A stretch of DNA of 64,000 nucleotides from Ctena decussata (lineage: Eukaryota > Mollusca > Bivalvia > Lucinida > Lucinidae), in the NCBI GenBank assembly GCA_963989385.1, contig OZ022498.1, positions 8,749,501-8,813,500 on the forward strand. The letters are read 5' to 3'. Positions 10,827 to 21,078 of the stretch are shown in pieces. The notes under the pieces were generated by a model. The model ran no database searches and was not told the DNA's origin. It worked only from the letters and a program-made list of their open reading frames with translations. Made by a program: the position numbers and the translations under genes. The number at the start of each line of letters is the position of its first letter. Position 1 is the first letter of the stretch.

Positions 10827-11024
10827 GAGTGACTTCAGTAAAGAAATCAAGATAATGTCTCAGTTAAAAGATCCCAACATAGTCAGAGTATTGGGTGTTT
10901 GTACAAGAGAGGAACCATTTTGTATGATAGTAGAATACATGCAGTATGGTGACCTTAACCAGTTTTTATTAGACCATGTGTTAGAAACACCTTCAGCCCA
11001 GGCCGCTAGTGCTAAAGTTTTAAG
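10827..11024 (+). CDS. DDR: DDR kinase exon (alpha-C helix to hinge)
   Basis: The acceptor is aatttcag at 10819-10826 and the donor gtaata at 11025. The first base completes an Arg codon. The peptide is SDFSKEIKIMSQLKDPNIVR, then VLGVCTREEPFCMIVEYM and QYGDLNQFL. KEIKIMS.LKDPNI and EYM..GDLNQFL are hallmark DDR sequence. The glutamate of KEIKIM is the alpha-C residue expected to pair with the catalytic lysine, and MIVEYMQYGDL is the hinge. The exon ends two bases into a codon, which the next exon completes as Ser. Confidence 0.93.
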
Positions 11025-11048
11025 GTAATATGTTGTATCATTTAAATT

Positions 11049-11249
11049 TAAAGTGCCAGAAATAAAAAAGCTGAATTTGCAGACAGGGTAGATCCAGATG
11101 GGGCGGCTCATAAAGAGCCACTTCATCAGGATCTACACTGTTTGCCCCCTAGCCTTTGAATTCACAACATGATATAGCTTGGCTGGAACTTGGATTTTTT
11201 TAAATTTTGCAGATTGTAAATTTTTTTGGCTGTTTTTTGGTGCCTTAAG
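11049..11249. mobile_element. Foldback MITE family D, copy 2 (diverged)
   Basis: It runs from ttaaagtgccag to tttggtgccttaa with the family centre gtagatccagatggggcggc / gccacttcatcaggatctac. The pairing is imperfect. It sits 24 bases after an exon end. Confidence 0.7.
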
Positions 11250-11895
11250 GTTTAAAAGCCCAAATATTTAAATGCCTTAATACTAGACTGTTGAGGTTGA
11301 AACATTTTATTGACTTGAAAAAGTACATAGATTATGTCTACATGGCATTGTATTGACAGATTGATTTTGGATTATGGTTTTCTACAAAAAATGGTAGAAT
11401 ATTCATTTAGTCTCTTTGTTTAATGGCAAAGATATCATAATCATATGTCTGGTGATATTTTTCTAACTTTGGCTCGCAGTCGGCTGTTGTTTGCTTTTGT
11501 GTGTATGGGAGGCAATTTTTTTACAGTATAATTACATGACAAAAAGTAAAGCAGTTATCTCTCTTTGTAGCATTTTATTTGAGTGATTGTATGCATGCTC
11601 ATGATAGTCAATGTATGCTCTAGATAGTGTAAGTTGTATTAAATGCTAATTTGGAAAACATATTATGATATTCATTTGGCTATAACATGGGGTATTTCAC
11701 TCCCCAAAATGACCTTAAAGACAAAATGTTCAAATCAGTCGTATTAATTATAGTGTAAGATGTTTTTCTCCATTCAAAAGAATCATGAAACTCTAGATCT
11801 GTAGTATAAGGCGGATCTAGATTTTTGAGTTTGGTTTAAGGGAAAATTCCTTGTCTTATAACCAAATAAATAGGGTATAACCAGTGGAGTTTATT
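11250..11895 (+). other. DDR intron, no feature seen
   Basis: This is A/T-rich intron sequence without recognisable repeats or exons. Confidence 0.5.
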
Positions 11896-11902
11896 GTTTA
11901 AT

Positions 11903-12106
11903 TGAGAGCTCTAGATAAGAGGGAGTATTTGGAGATAATTAGGGATAATTTTTGCTTATTCTGCATGAAAACATTATGTTGTGACCCTCATCTGAACCGT
12001 CTCGATGAGACGGTTCAGATGAGGGGTCACAACATATGGTTTCAATGAGAAATAGAAATAATTATCCCTCAATTATCATCAAATAGCCCTTTTATCTAGA
12101 GCTCTG
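11903..12106. mobile_element. Foldback MITE family A, copy 2 (7-bp TSD gtttaat)
   Basis: The ends are gagagctctagataag and ttatctagagctctg. The centre is tgaaccgtctcgatgagacg. It is flanked by gtttaat at 11896-11902 and again at 12107-12113, a perfect 7-bp duplication. It ends 30 bases upstream of a DDR exon, and the right-hand duplication lies close to the splice acceptor tract. Confidence 0.9.
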
Positions 12107-12136
12107 GTTTAATCATAGTCTGTTTTCACATTTCAG

Positions 12137-12371
12137 TTATGGTTGTCTTGTATACATGGCCTCACAGATATCATCAGGCATGAAATACCTCGAATCTCTC
12201 AATATGGTGCATCGTGACTTAGCTACTAGAAACTGTCTAGTAGGATCAAACTTTACTATTAAAATATCTGACTTTGGTATGAGTCGGAGTTTATATAGTG
12301 GTGATTATTATAAAGTTGAAGGTCAAGCAGTATTACCAATACGATGGATGGCCTGGGAATCCATATTACTG
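12137..12371 (+). CDS. DDR: DDR kinase C-lobe exon (catalytic loop, DFG, activation loop)
   Basis: The acceptor is catttcag, ending 12136, and the donor gtaagt is at 12372. The peptide contains [16 protein letters not shown], then [12 protein letters not shown] with the catalytic Asp codon at 12216-12218, [10 protein letters not shown] with the DFG Asp codon at 12270-12272, and the activation loop [20 protein letters not shown]. The LYSGDYY tyrosines match the autophosphorylation cluster of DDR kinases. The LATRN form of the loop and WMAWESILL also fit a receptor tyrosine kinase. All catalytic residues are present, so the enzyme is predicted active. It ends in phase 0. Confidence 0.95.
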
Positions 12372-12458
12372 GTAAGTTACACAGTAACATAACACATTTA
12401 GCGCCAAAAGAAGGAATGGAAACAGAAGAGCAAATCTCTGCTGTATGACTGTACATGA

Positions 12459-12654
12459 TACAGTCAAACCTGCTTATGTGGTCACCTCTATTAAGGGGCC
12501 ACCTGCCTTTAGCAGCCATCTCTCTGGGATCCCTTGAACCAAAATACAGTGCAAATGTAGTACCTGTACCTAGTACCTGTATTAAGGGGTCACCTGTCTT
12601 AAGTAGCAATTTCTTGGCTTCTGTTGGATGACCCCTTAAGACAGGTTTGACTAT
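12459..12654. mobile_element. Short foldback MITE (TA-flanked)
   Basis: The ends are acagtcaaacctg and caggtttgact with ta at both edges. Inner arms around ttaaggggccacctg and caggtgacccct-like sequence recur. It lies in the last DDR intron and has no ORF. Confidence 0.65.
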
Positions 12655-13113
12655 ATTTTCCCAAAGGAGCAACCCTTGCAAAAGAAGGAAATATTGAAGT
12701 CATTATAAAGAAAGTGAAAGAAAAGAAAACGATTTTTCCCGAGTTGATTATTGTTAAAATACAGGTGACTTTAATTCGAAAGCTGATATCTCAAAGTATT
12801 CTACTATGTCATGATAGATTTTGAAGAATTTGAACTAGAACTTTAATTATTCTTTACTGCTGGTTTAAACTTTATTATATATGTAGCAATCATGAATTAT
12901 GTCAATCATTTACATACAAATATGTAATACATATGTAGTGATATATGTATTATGAAAGATCTGAAAATAGCCATTTGGCTTATTCTTCACTATTCAGCTC
13001 ATGCTATCTCAAACTACTGTTATTTCAATTGTTAAGTTTTCTGGTCTTTAGAAATGGAGATAGCAAAGGCTGATTACAGAAAAATAATGTTTGTTGTATC
13101 TTTTTGATTTCAG
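12655..13113 (+). other. Last DDR intron, no feature seen
   Basis: A/T-rich; it ends ttgatttcag before the terminal exon. Confidence 0.5.
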
Positions 13114-13446
13114 GGCAAATTTTCCACTAAGAGTGATGTCTGGTCATTTGGTGTTACCCTGTGGGAAATCCTGACTTTTGCACGTGAAATGCCATATAGT
13201 AGTTTAAGTGATGACCAAGTGATAGAGAATGCTGGTCATTACTATAGAAACGATAACAAACATATCATTTTATCTCAACCTGTGATTTGTCCAAAGGAGA
13301 TTTTCGATATGATAATTGAGTGCTGGAATCGCTCCGAGTGTGAACGACCAACATTTAAGGATATTCATATGTTTTTGTTGCGAAAGAACATGGGATACAA
13401 TCCTAAAGATGAGAAGATGAAACAGATTAAAGTGCCAGTATGCTGA
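13114..13446 (+). CDS. DDR: DDR terminal coding exon (kinase C-lobe end and stop)
   Basis: The acceptor is tgatttcag, ending 13113, and the stop TGA is at 13444-13446. The peptide GKFSTKSDVWSFGVTLWEIL, then PYSSLSDDQVIENAGHYYRN, ICPKEIFDMIIECWNR and RPTFKDIHMFLL, corresponds to the end of the DDR kinase domain (DVW.FGVTLWE, SDEQVIEN, RP.F.EIH.LL in the family). About 20 residues follow the kinase (NMGYNPKDEKMKQIKVPVC). I see no PDZ-type or other known C-terminal motif. A polyadenylation site is not certain because the aataaa candidates downstream lie in or beside a SINE. Confidence 0.93.
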   Translation, partial: GKFSTKSDVWSFGVTLWEILTFAREMPYSSLSDDQVIENAGHYYRNDNKHIILSQPVICPKEIFDMIIECWNRSECERPTFKDIHMFLLRKNMGYNPKDEKMKQIKVPVC

Positions 13447-13534
13447 TACAATAGAGCCTCATTATAGTGCCACTGGTTGTAATGGTATTTTGGATATAGG
13501 GCTATCATATCACGGCTCTCATTTAAACTAAACA

Positions 13535-13717
13535 GCTGGGCCGTGTAGCTCAGTTGGTAGAAGGGCAGTTGTCAGTTACTTGCGAAAGTATGTGCACTTA
13601 GTACTGGTGAACGGCTTAGGAGGTCTAAGCCTGCCCAGGAATAGTGTGGTTAGGGTAACGGACCGTCCCCACATGACCATAGCTGTTTACCGTGGACGTA
13701 AAACAATAAAACAATAT
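13535..13717 (+). mobile_element. tRNA-derived SINE
   Basis: The head gggccgtgtagctcagttgg contains a Pol III A-box-like tagctcagttgg. The body ends gctgtttaccgtggacgtaa and an aaaacaataaaacaat tail. Flanking actaaaca occurs at 13527-13534 and 13718-13725 as a possible 8-bp target duplication, though it is of low complexity. It lies in or just after the DDR 3' UTR. It is not a functional tRNA, since no cloverleaf can be closed. Confidence 0.7.
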
Positions 13718-13731
13718 ACTAAACAATAAAG

Positions 13732-13783
13732 GAATAGAAGGCAAATGAGCATTTAATGCTCATTTGCCGTATATTCCTTTGTG
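13732..13783. repeat. Short perfect-loop hairpin
   Basis: gaaggcaaatgagcat pairs with atgctcatttgcc across ttaa, with gaata/tattc outside. It lies just beyond the SINE tail. Its function is unknown; a small foldback insertion is likely. Confidence 0.5.
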
Positions 13784-14197
13784 GTTTAAGGTCAATATAA
13801 ACTTCACCTATAACGCTATACCACTCAAAATGAATTGGTGCATATTGCACAGAGCCTTTTGTAATCACCTTCCAATCATCCTGATATCACTGAAATACTG
13901 GTGGAAAGGACATAAAACTGCCAATTCATCCAACCATCTACTCTACGGAGCAGAAGCCTAATGTAGTAAAGAGACTACAGTATATAAGATGTGACAATTT
14001 CGAATAACAAGCTGTCTTAAAGCTAGTGCTATTATGTTTGTCAAATTATGTGCTATCCAAGTATAATAACCCGTGAAATTTTCATGAATTAGTATGACGG
14101 AAAATATTGGCGAGTTTCTGTTTTTCGCAAATCTCATAATGGTTCTTTTCCATTTCAGGAAAATGTTATTTTTGTTCAAATGAATATTTCTGAATTA

Positions 14198-14406
14198 AAG
14201 TGAATGGGTACACTTTCAGGGGAAGCAACTCTGCCAATTTTATTTTTGTCTCCCCCCTTAATTGGGGTCAACACTTAAAGAAAAACATTTGCTTCTGTAG
14301 GAGCAAATTCTTTCCTTTAAAAATAGACTATATGTTGGAAGGGCTTCATTATCCAGGAAAGCAAATAAGAAGTCACAAAAGGTTATTTCCCTTTGTAAAA
14401 GTGGCA
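14198..14406. mobile_element. Foldback MITE family C, copy 1
   Basis: The left end gtgaatgggtacactttcag followed by gggaagcaactctgcc, and the centre tttgcttctgtaggagcaaa, define the family. The right end is acaaaaggttatttcccttt. Copies recur at 15698, 16876, 30551, 39562, 42187, 43800 and 46915. Confidence 0.75.
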
Positions 14407-14442
14407 GAAAAGCAAGGTGTACCCACTTACCTAAATATATTT

Positions 14443-14671
14443 GAGCCGCGACACGACAAAACCAACAATGTGGTGGTGCGCCCAGCGCAGACTCAGATCA
14501 GCCTGGGCATCCGCCCAGTCTGATCAGAGTCTTTGCTGTCCGCATGGCGGTAGCTTAGACCCTTAGCCACCCTTTGAGCTTTAAACGAATAGTCTGGTAA
14601 AACTGGAAGGATGGCCAGGCTGATCTCAGCCTGCATTGGGCGCAGAAAATGGTTTTGTCGCGTCGCGGCTC
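14443..14671. mobile_element. Foldback MITE family B, copy 3 (4-bp TSD attt)
   Basis: It runs from gagccgcgacacgacaaaac to gtcgcgtcgcggctc. It is flanked by attt at 14439-14442 and 14672-14675. Confidence 0.87.
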
Positions 14672-15489
14672 ATTTCATGAATACTCAGAAATGAAATAAT
14701 GATTTTTAAATCCAACAGAATTTATTAGTTAATTATGAAGCTGGGCACACGCTGACTCTTTTAATCCAAGACTGACTGTGATGTTTTATTTATTTATTAA
14801 CAACAAAGTGCTAATGGTCTCGGTGTTTTTATATAAGAACTTGAAGATCTTGAATTTAGAGTGTAGAATTTTATAATTTTCTTATTTCTACAATTTGTTA
14901 TTAGGTTTCATTTTTTTATCATTTGATAACCAACACTATACCTTTTTGTGGAAGAATGAATAATACTGATAAAAAAAAGGTTTATCTAGAGTCTGGAGTC
15001 AGTAACAACAAAGTGCTGTTTGTCTTGGCACTGAGATTTAATGGAAATTCTTGATTGAATTTTCAACTTGACAATTCTTAATATCTGTTAAGACACTTTG
15101 AAGTGCTTTTCAAGTATTTCTTTATCACATAGTCTTTAGACCACTCAATGATGGTGATAAAATAAAAAAGATGATAGTGTGTTATCACTGAAAAAAATCT
15201 ATGGAATATACTTGACAATTTTGATAAAGATATGTGTGACATATTCTTATCAGAAGTTATAAAGCTTATGCCTGTTATGCTTATTTTTTTCAACTTGAAA
15301 TCATGTATCCACTCATGATGTACAGGCATGGCTATGTCTGAAAACCAGAATGGCTGATTGGAAGAGAGCATACCTAGAAGTAGGCCATGAGACACAAAAG
15401 ACGGTGCGTTGCAAGCAATGAAAAGCAGATCTTTGACTAGTCTGTGTATCTGTGCCATGTTTGTTAGGACTTTTCTTTGTGGCTGTAGA
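14672..15489. other. Intergenic, no gene seen
   Basis: A/T-rich sequence. An open frame on the minus strand at 15078-15458 resembles no family I know and is probably chance. Confidence 0.5.
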
Positions 15490-15664
15490 CAGAGCTCTAG
15501 ATAAGAGGGAGTATTTGGTGATAATTAGGGATAATATTTGCTAATTCTGCATAAAAACATATGTTGTGACCCCTCAAATGAGGGGTCACAAAATATGGTT
15601 TCAATGAGAAATAAAAAAATTATCCCTCAATTATCATCAAATACCACTCTTATATAGAGCTCTG
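15490..15664. mobile_element. Foldback MITE family A, copy 3 (centre shortened, near-perfect 7-bp TSD)
   Basis: The ends are cagagctctagataag and tatatagagctctg. The gaaccgtctcg part of the centre is missing, leaving gacccctcaaatgaggggtc. The flanks ctgtaga and ctgtagc match at six of seven positions. It shows that the element persists with its hairpin tip deleted. Confidence 0.87.
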
Positions 15665-15697
15665 CTGTAGCTTCCTCAGAGTCCATACAATGTACGT

Positions 15698-15900
15698 TCA
15701 GGTGAACAAATACACTCACAGGGAAGCTTCTTTGCTATTTTCATTTTTGTTTCCCTTCTTTTTCTGGGGTCAACTTTTACATGAAAGAATTTGCTCCTTT
15801 AGGAGCAAATTCTTTCCTTTAAGAGTAGACTCATCTTGGAAGGATTTCATTGCCCAGAGAAGCAAACAGTGAGTCACAAAAGTATGGAAATTTTGGAAGA
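15698..15900. mobile_element. Foldback MITE family C, copy 2
   Basis: The centre gaatttgctcctttaggagc followed by aaattctttcctttaaga is the family core, with ggggtcaactttta on the left and acaaaagtatggaaattttg on the right. Confidence 0.75.
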
Positions 15901-16875
15901 AACATGAGTACTCATACACCCTATATCTTGAGTGACTACACAGGCTGGTCTGAGTCTGCTGGTTGCTGCTGGATAAAGCACTTTTTTCCTCTTTCCAAGC
16001 CTATATAGTTATTGATTGAAAATATATATTTGTTAAAAGCTGTTGATTGCATATCTTAGTCTTAGTTGGTCAGAACAGGGTAATGTATAGGAGAAGAAAA
16101 ATAACATTGTTGAGTGCTTGTTATTAATAATTATTCTGGCAGATAAACCATAAGGATCAATGAAATCCTTACTACCTGTCTGGCAACTAATGCAACATTT
16201 CATTCTTGTGCCAGTTAGGTCAGAAACTTTTGAAGCTGTCAAAAATAAACATACCAGTAATGATCAAAGTGTGTGTTTGTATTGTTTTATCTTTTATATT
16301 TAACATTTTATCTTTTATATTTAGCGAAAAGTTACATTGATTGATCACCTGCAACTGTACCCTATTAAGAGTCACTCATTTCAGAGTGAGAATCATATTT
16401 GTAGAGCAATGTTGATTGGCATAAAAAAGGAACGACAGTCTCGTTAACCAAGTAGGCCAGAACTGGTAGAAGTAAAGACAACTCACTGACCAACATCTGT
16501 CAGTAAATCATTTTCAGCTACTAAGCTATTTCAACAGTTACAATTTAAATGAAAAAAACCCCACAAAAAACAGTATTATTTGATATGACTGACAGCTTCG
16601 CATATCAACTTTTCAGATCAGCTGGATGATGGTGTGTTGCATTAGGTGGTGGACTTGAAATAGCTAGCATGTTTACTTACACATATTTTCTATGATTGTG
16701 ATACATATTTTTAAGGCCTGCAGTGCATAGCTACCCACATTGTTTTAAGACTCTTCTAATTTACATTTTATTTCTTTCAACCAGTTGTTTTGCTACATTT
16801 GTAAACTCTAGTTAACAGGTGGTATGGGTGATGATAATTCTAAGATAATTTTTCAGTCATTGTCCATTGATATAT
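15901..16875. other. Intergenic, no gene seen
   Basis: I see no coding, RNA or clear repeat signal apart from a weak family B-like scrap near 15940. Confidence 0.5.
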
Positions 16876-16994
16876 ATGGGTACAAAGGGAGACAAATTTT
16901 GTGACTTCCTGTTTACTTCCTGACCCCAGTTGAGAAGGGAGGCAAAACTGAAAATGGTAGAGTTCTTTCCCTGAAAGCATATCCATTCACTCTA
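16876..16994 (-). mobile_element. Family C fragment, reverse orientation
   Basis: acaaagggagacaaattttg, then gaccccagttgagaaggg and ccattcac at the end are the reverse complement of family C ends. The central hairpin is lost. It abuts the family D copy at 16999. Confidence 0.65.
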
Positions 16995-16998
16995 ACTC

Positions 16999-17195
16999 TT
17001 TAAGCACCAGTGACGAAAATAGCAGAATTTGCAAACAGCGTAGATCCTGATGAGGCGGCTCATAATGAGCCGCCTCATCAAGATCTACACTGTTTGCTCT
17101 CTAGTCTTTGAATTCTCAATATGATACATCTTGGACCAGGCATTTTTTAAAATGGTGCAGACGTAAATTTTTTCGTTTCCTTTTTGGTGCTTAAA
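16999..17195. mobile_element. Foldback MITE family D, copy 3
   Basis: The ends are tttaagcaccag and ttggtgcttaa. The centre is gatgaggcggctcataatga / gccgcctcatc, with gtagatc and gatctac arms. It is in the opposite orientation to the copy at 2910. Confidence 0.82.
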
Positions 17196-17251
17196 GGGAT
17201 ATATCCTATTTGGTCATTGGAATTGCCTTGGCAAGATATTTCTAAAAGTGG

Positions 17252-17320
17252 CAACATACATTTTTATGGAGAAATAAGAAAAATTATCCCTAAATTCTCA
17301 CAAAAAATCCTGCTTATCAT
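17252..17320. mobile_element. Family A fragment (right half)
   Basis: gagaaataagaaaaattatc, then cctaaattctcac and tgcttat match the right half of family A. There is no left half and no terminal duplication. Confidence 0.5.
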
Positions 17321-17746
17321 TTATATTTTCAGCTGTGGTTAGACTGCTTCAGTACATTCCCTGCAAAATATATTTGTAGATTTAACAGATACTAAACCAA
17401 TATTTTTTTTGAATATGGGAAACAATTCACATAGAGAGTATAGACCCATTAAGAAGAACTGAATGCGAAGCATGAGGATCTGAAAAAATGTCCATTGGGA
17501 GTCATTTTATGTCTCTCAAATGTGTTCTCGATAAAGCATATTTACATAGTCTGTTGAAATTGGTTTTAGTCCTCTGGATTTATTGGCTTACAATTCTTAC
17601 TAAAGGCTTCACCTTAGGTAATTTGTGAAAATATAGTTGCATCATTTATAACTGTAGTCTTCATGTGTCATTATAAAGACAAGGTAGTGAATGTCTAATT
17701 TTGAAAATTTAACATTTACTTACTGAAGATTATGACACAGTTTAAA

Positions 17747-17955
17747 ACATGGAATGGAGGTAAGTAGAAGAGAGTGGCAGGGATAATCTCATCCACTTTG
17801 TTTTACTGATTTGGGATGGCGCTCTTACAGGAAAGTATTTGCTCCCCTTGAGGGAGCAAATTCTTTCATGTATGAGTACCAACCAGGCTCTGGAAGCAAA
17901 TTGTAGCCAGTGAAATGTAGATTATCCCATTCATTCCATTCCACCCTATTTCACT
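17747..17955. mobile_element. Foldback repeat with ATGGAATGGA ends, interrupted by a family C scrap
   Basis: acatggaatggag on the left and ttcattccattcca on the right, with ggctctggaagcaaattgta followed by gccagtg inside, match the copy at 28266-28425. At 17830-17875 a family C core (tatttgctccccttgaggga) interrupts it. Confidence 0.6.
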
Positions 17956-17962
17956 CCTTGTT

Positions 17963-20148
17963 AGCTCACCTGAGCCATAGGCTCAGGGTGAGCTATTGTG
18001 ATCACTCAGTGTCTGTCGTCCGTCGTCCGTCGTGTGTCGTGTGTCGTGTGTCGTGTGTCGTCCGTCGTCAACAATTTGCTTTAAATGACATCTTCTCTGA
18101 AACTGCTAGACCTAGGTCTTTGATATTTGGTATGAAGCATTGTCTAGTGGACCTCTACCAAGTTTGTTCAAATGGTGGCCCCAGGGTCCAAAATGGCCCT
18201 GGGGCAGGGGGTCTTGGGTTCGAAATTAAAATATACTTTAAAATCTTCTTCTCCGGAACTGCTTGGCTCAGATGCTTGAAATTTGGTATGTAGCATTGCC
18301 TAGTGGTCCTCTACCAAGTTTGTTCAAATGGTGGCCCCAGGGTCCAAAACGGCCCTGGGGCAGGGGGTCTTGGGTTCGAAACTAGAATATACTTAAAAAT
18401 CTTCTTCTCCAGAACTGCTTGGCTCAGATGCTTGAAATTCGGTATGTAGCATTGCCTTGTGGTCCTCTACCAAGTTTGTTCAAATGGTGACCCCAGGGTC
18501 CAAAACGGCCCTGGGGCAGGGGGTCTTGGGTTCGAAACTAGAATATACTTAAAAATCTTCTTCTCCAGAACTGCTTGGCTCAGATGCTTGAAATTTGGTC
18601 TGTAGCATTGCCTAGTGGTCCTTTACCAAGTTTGTTTAAATGGTGGCCCCAGGGTCCAAAACAACCCTGGGGCAGGGGGTCTTGGGTTCGAAACTAGAAT
18701 ATACTTAAAAATCTTCTTCTCCAGAACTGGTTGGCTCAGATGCTTGAAATTTGGTATGTAGCATTGCCTAGTGGTCCTCTACCAAGTTTGTACAAATGAT
18801 GGCCCAAGAGTTCAAAATGGCCCCGGGGCAGGGAGTCCCAGGTTCGAACCATAGAAATACATAGAAAAATATTGAAAAATCTTCTTCTTCAGAACTACAA
18901 GGCTCAGATGCTTGAAATTTGGTATGTAGCATTGCCCAGTGGCCCTTCACCAAGTTTGTTCAAACGATGGCCCCAGGATCCAAAATGGCCCTGCCCCAGG
19001 GGGTCTTGGGTTTGAACTATACAAATACATAGATAAATATTCAAAAATCTTCATATTCAGGACCGAAATTCTCAGATGCTTGAAATTTGGTTTGATACAT
19101 TGCCTAGTAGTCTTTTACCAAGTTTGTTCAAATGGTGGCCCCAGGGTCCAAAATGGCCCTGCGGCAGAGAGTCCTAGGTTTGAACCATAGAAATACATAG
19201 AAAAATATTAAAAAAAATCTTCTTCTTCAGAACCATTTGGCTCAGATGCTTGAAATTTGATCTGTAGCATTGCCTATTGGTCTTTTACCAAGTTTGTTCA
19301 AATGATGACCCCAGGGCCTAAAATGGCCCCACCCTAGGTGGTCCTGGGTTTGAACCATAGAAATGCATAGAAAAATATTTAAAAATCTTCTTCTTTAGAA
19401 CCTTTTGGCCCAGATGCTGGAAATCTGGTATGTAGCATTGCATTGTAGTCCTTTATCTAGTTTGTTCAAATGATGGCCCAAGGGTCCAAAATGGCCCTGC
19501 GGCAGGGAGTCCTGAGTTTGAACCACAGAAATATATAGAAAATTATTCAAAAAGCTTCTTCTTCAGAACCACTTTGCACAGATGCTTGAAATTTGGTATG
19601 ATGCATTGCCTTGTGGTCCTCTACCAAGTTTGTTCAAATGGTGGCCCTGGGGCGGGGAGTCTTGGGTTCGTAATTAAAGTGTACTTAAAAATCTTCTTCT
19701 CCAGAACCCCTTAGTACAGATGCTTGAAATTTGGTATGATGCATTTCCTAATGGTCCTTTACCAAGTTTTTTCAAATGATGGCACCAGGGTCAAAAATGG
19801 TCCTGCCCCATGGTGTCCTGGGTTTGAACCATAGAAAATACAAAGGAAAAATATTCAAAAATCTTCTTCTTCAGAACCACTTGGCTGATGCTTGAAATTT
19901 AGTATGTAGCATTGCCTAGTGGTCCAAGATTATTCAAATGATGGCCCCAGGGTCCAAAATGGCCCTGCCCCAGGGGGTCCAGGGTTCGAACCATAGCAAT
20001 ACATAAAAAAATAAAAAAAAAAAACCTCTTCTTCAGAACCATTTGGAAATGGTTGCAAACTAGCAGGTTTGTTCAAATGATGACCCTAGTATGACCTTCA
20101 ACCTTTTTGTTCAGGTGAGCGATTCAGGGCCTCTTGGCCCTCTTGTTT
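17963..20148 (+). mobile_element. Tandem-array element, GCTCACCTGAGC start, about 155-bp units, hairpin 3' end
   Basis: It starts agctcacctgagc, and then a hairpin (gagccataggctc) and a (cgtccgt)n/(cgtgtgt)n run follow at about 18015-18070. About twelve diverged units of roughly 155 bp follow, with cagatgcttgaaatttggta, ccaagtttgttcaaatg and ggccccagggtcc. The 3' end is caggtgagcgattcagggcc with the hairpin agggcctcttggccct at 20126-20141, then cttgttt. No transposase or helicase is encoded, so it is non-autonomous. A Helentron-associated type is an inference from the layout. Confidence 0.78.
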
Positions 20149-20149
20149 T

Positions 20150-20733
20150 CTATGGTCTCTCCACCTATGCATTATCAAGGCTCCAGCAGTTACAGTTCTT
20201 GAGTAATGGCTCATACCTACGCTGTTTTGTACAAATAAGAAAAAGGGGCATAACTCTGTCAATAATGAACTCAACACAATGTAAGTATCATCAAAATAAT
20301 CAACACATCAAATACCAGAAGTATACCAAAAATCAGGTCTCTAGGTCAAACGATTCGAAAGTTGGAAAAATGCCAAAGTTAACAAAGGGGCATAATTCAG
20401 TCAAATTTTTATAAAATTAGCCCAAAAGTTAATCAGGTGATTTCCAAAATTTTGCTAACAAACTTATATTTGATTTTTCGAAAAAGGGGCATAACTCTGA
20501 AAGTACATGGCTGACGGAAAAGAAAAAAAATACGGGTTCACTAATTTTTTATTACCTATCCACCTATGAAATATCAAGACCCCAGCCTTTACAGTTCCTA
20601 AGTTACAGAGCATACCCAAAGTGTTACGGACGGACGTAACGAACGAACGAACGAACGAACGAACGAACGGACGGACGGACGTACAAGCCCAAAGCAATAT
20701 GCCCCCTCAACTTCTTCGAAGTTGGGGGCATAA
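20150..20733 (-). mobile_element. Tandem-array element, reverse orientation, (AACG)n and terminal hairpin
   Basis: Two diverged units share ctccacctatgcattatcaa / ctatccacctatgaaatatc and ggggcataactctg. A (cgaa)n/(cgga)n run lies at 20633-20681. A strong hairpin, tatgccccctcaacttc paired with gaagttgggggcata, closes it at 20698-20732. The order is the mirror of the plus-strand elements. Confidence 0.68.
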
Positions 20734-20738
20734 CAAAT

Positions 20739-21075
20739 GTAGGGTTTGACAATATCTCGAGCAAGTTCGACTTTCAGGGTGCAGTGCCCAAGGTCAAGGT
20801 CACTGTGGCTATTTTTAGAAAAACTTTGTCATCACCCTGGCACCTTCATTTCTCCATGGATTTTGAAATAACTTGACACAAATGTAGGGTATGACAATAT
20901 CTCGAGCAAGTTTGACTTTCAGAATGCTGTGCCCAAGGTCAAGGTCACTGTGGCTATTTTTAGAAAAACTTTGTCATGGCTCTAGCACCTACATTTCTCA
21001 ACGGATTTTAGAATAAATTCACACAAATGTAGGGGATGAGCAAGTTTGACTTTTAGGGTGCTGCAATCAAGGTTT
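20739..21075 (+). repeat. Array remnant, two to three about 147-bp units
   Basis: The units begin gtagggtttgacaatatctc and contain gcccaaggtcaaggtcactg. There is no head or tail of its own. It is sandwiched between two array elements. Confidence 0.65.
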
Positions 21076-21078
21076 TTA

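Noticed and set aside
12259..12681. 140-codon minus-strand frame opposite the kinase exon
   Set aside because: It is a shadow of the conserved kinase exon plus a MITE.
13700..13730. aataaa as the DDR polyadenylation signal
   Set aside because: The words lie within the SINE tail and the adjacent repeat-like flank. They may still be used, but sequence alone does not show it.
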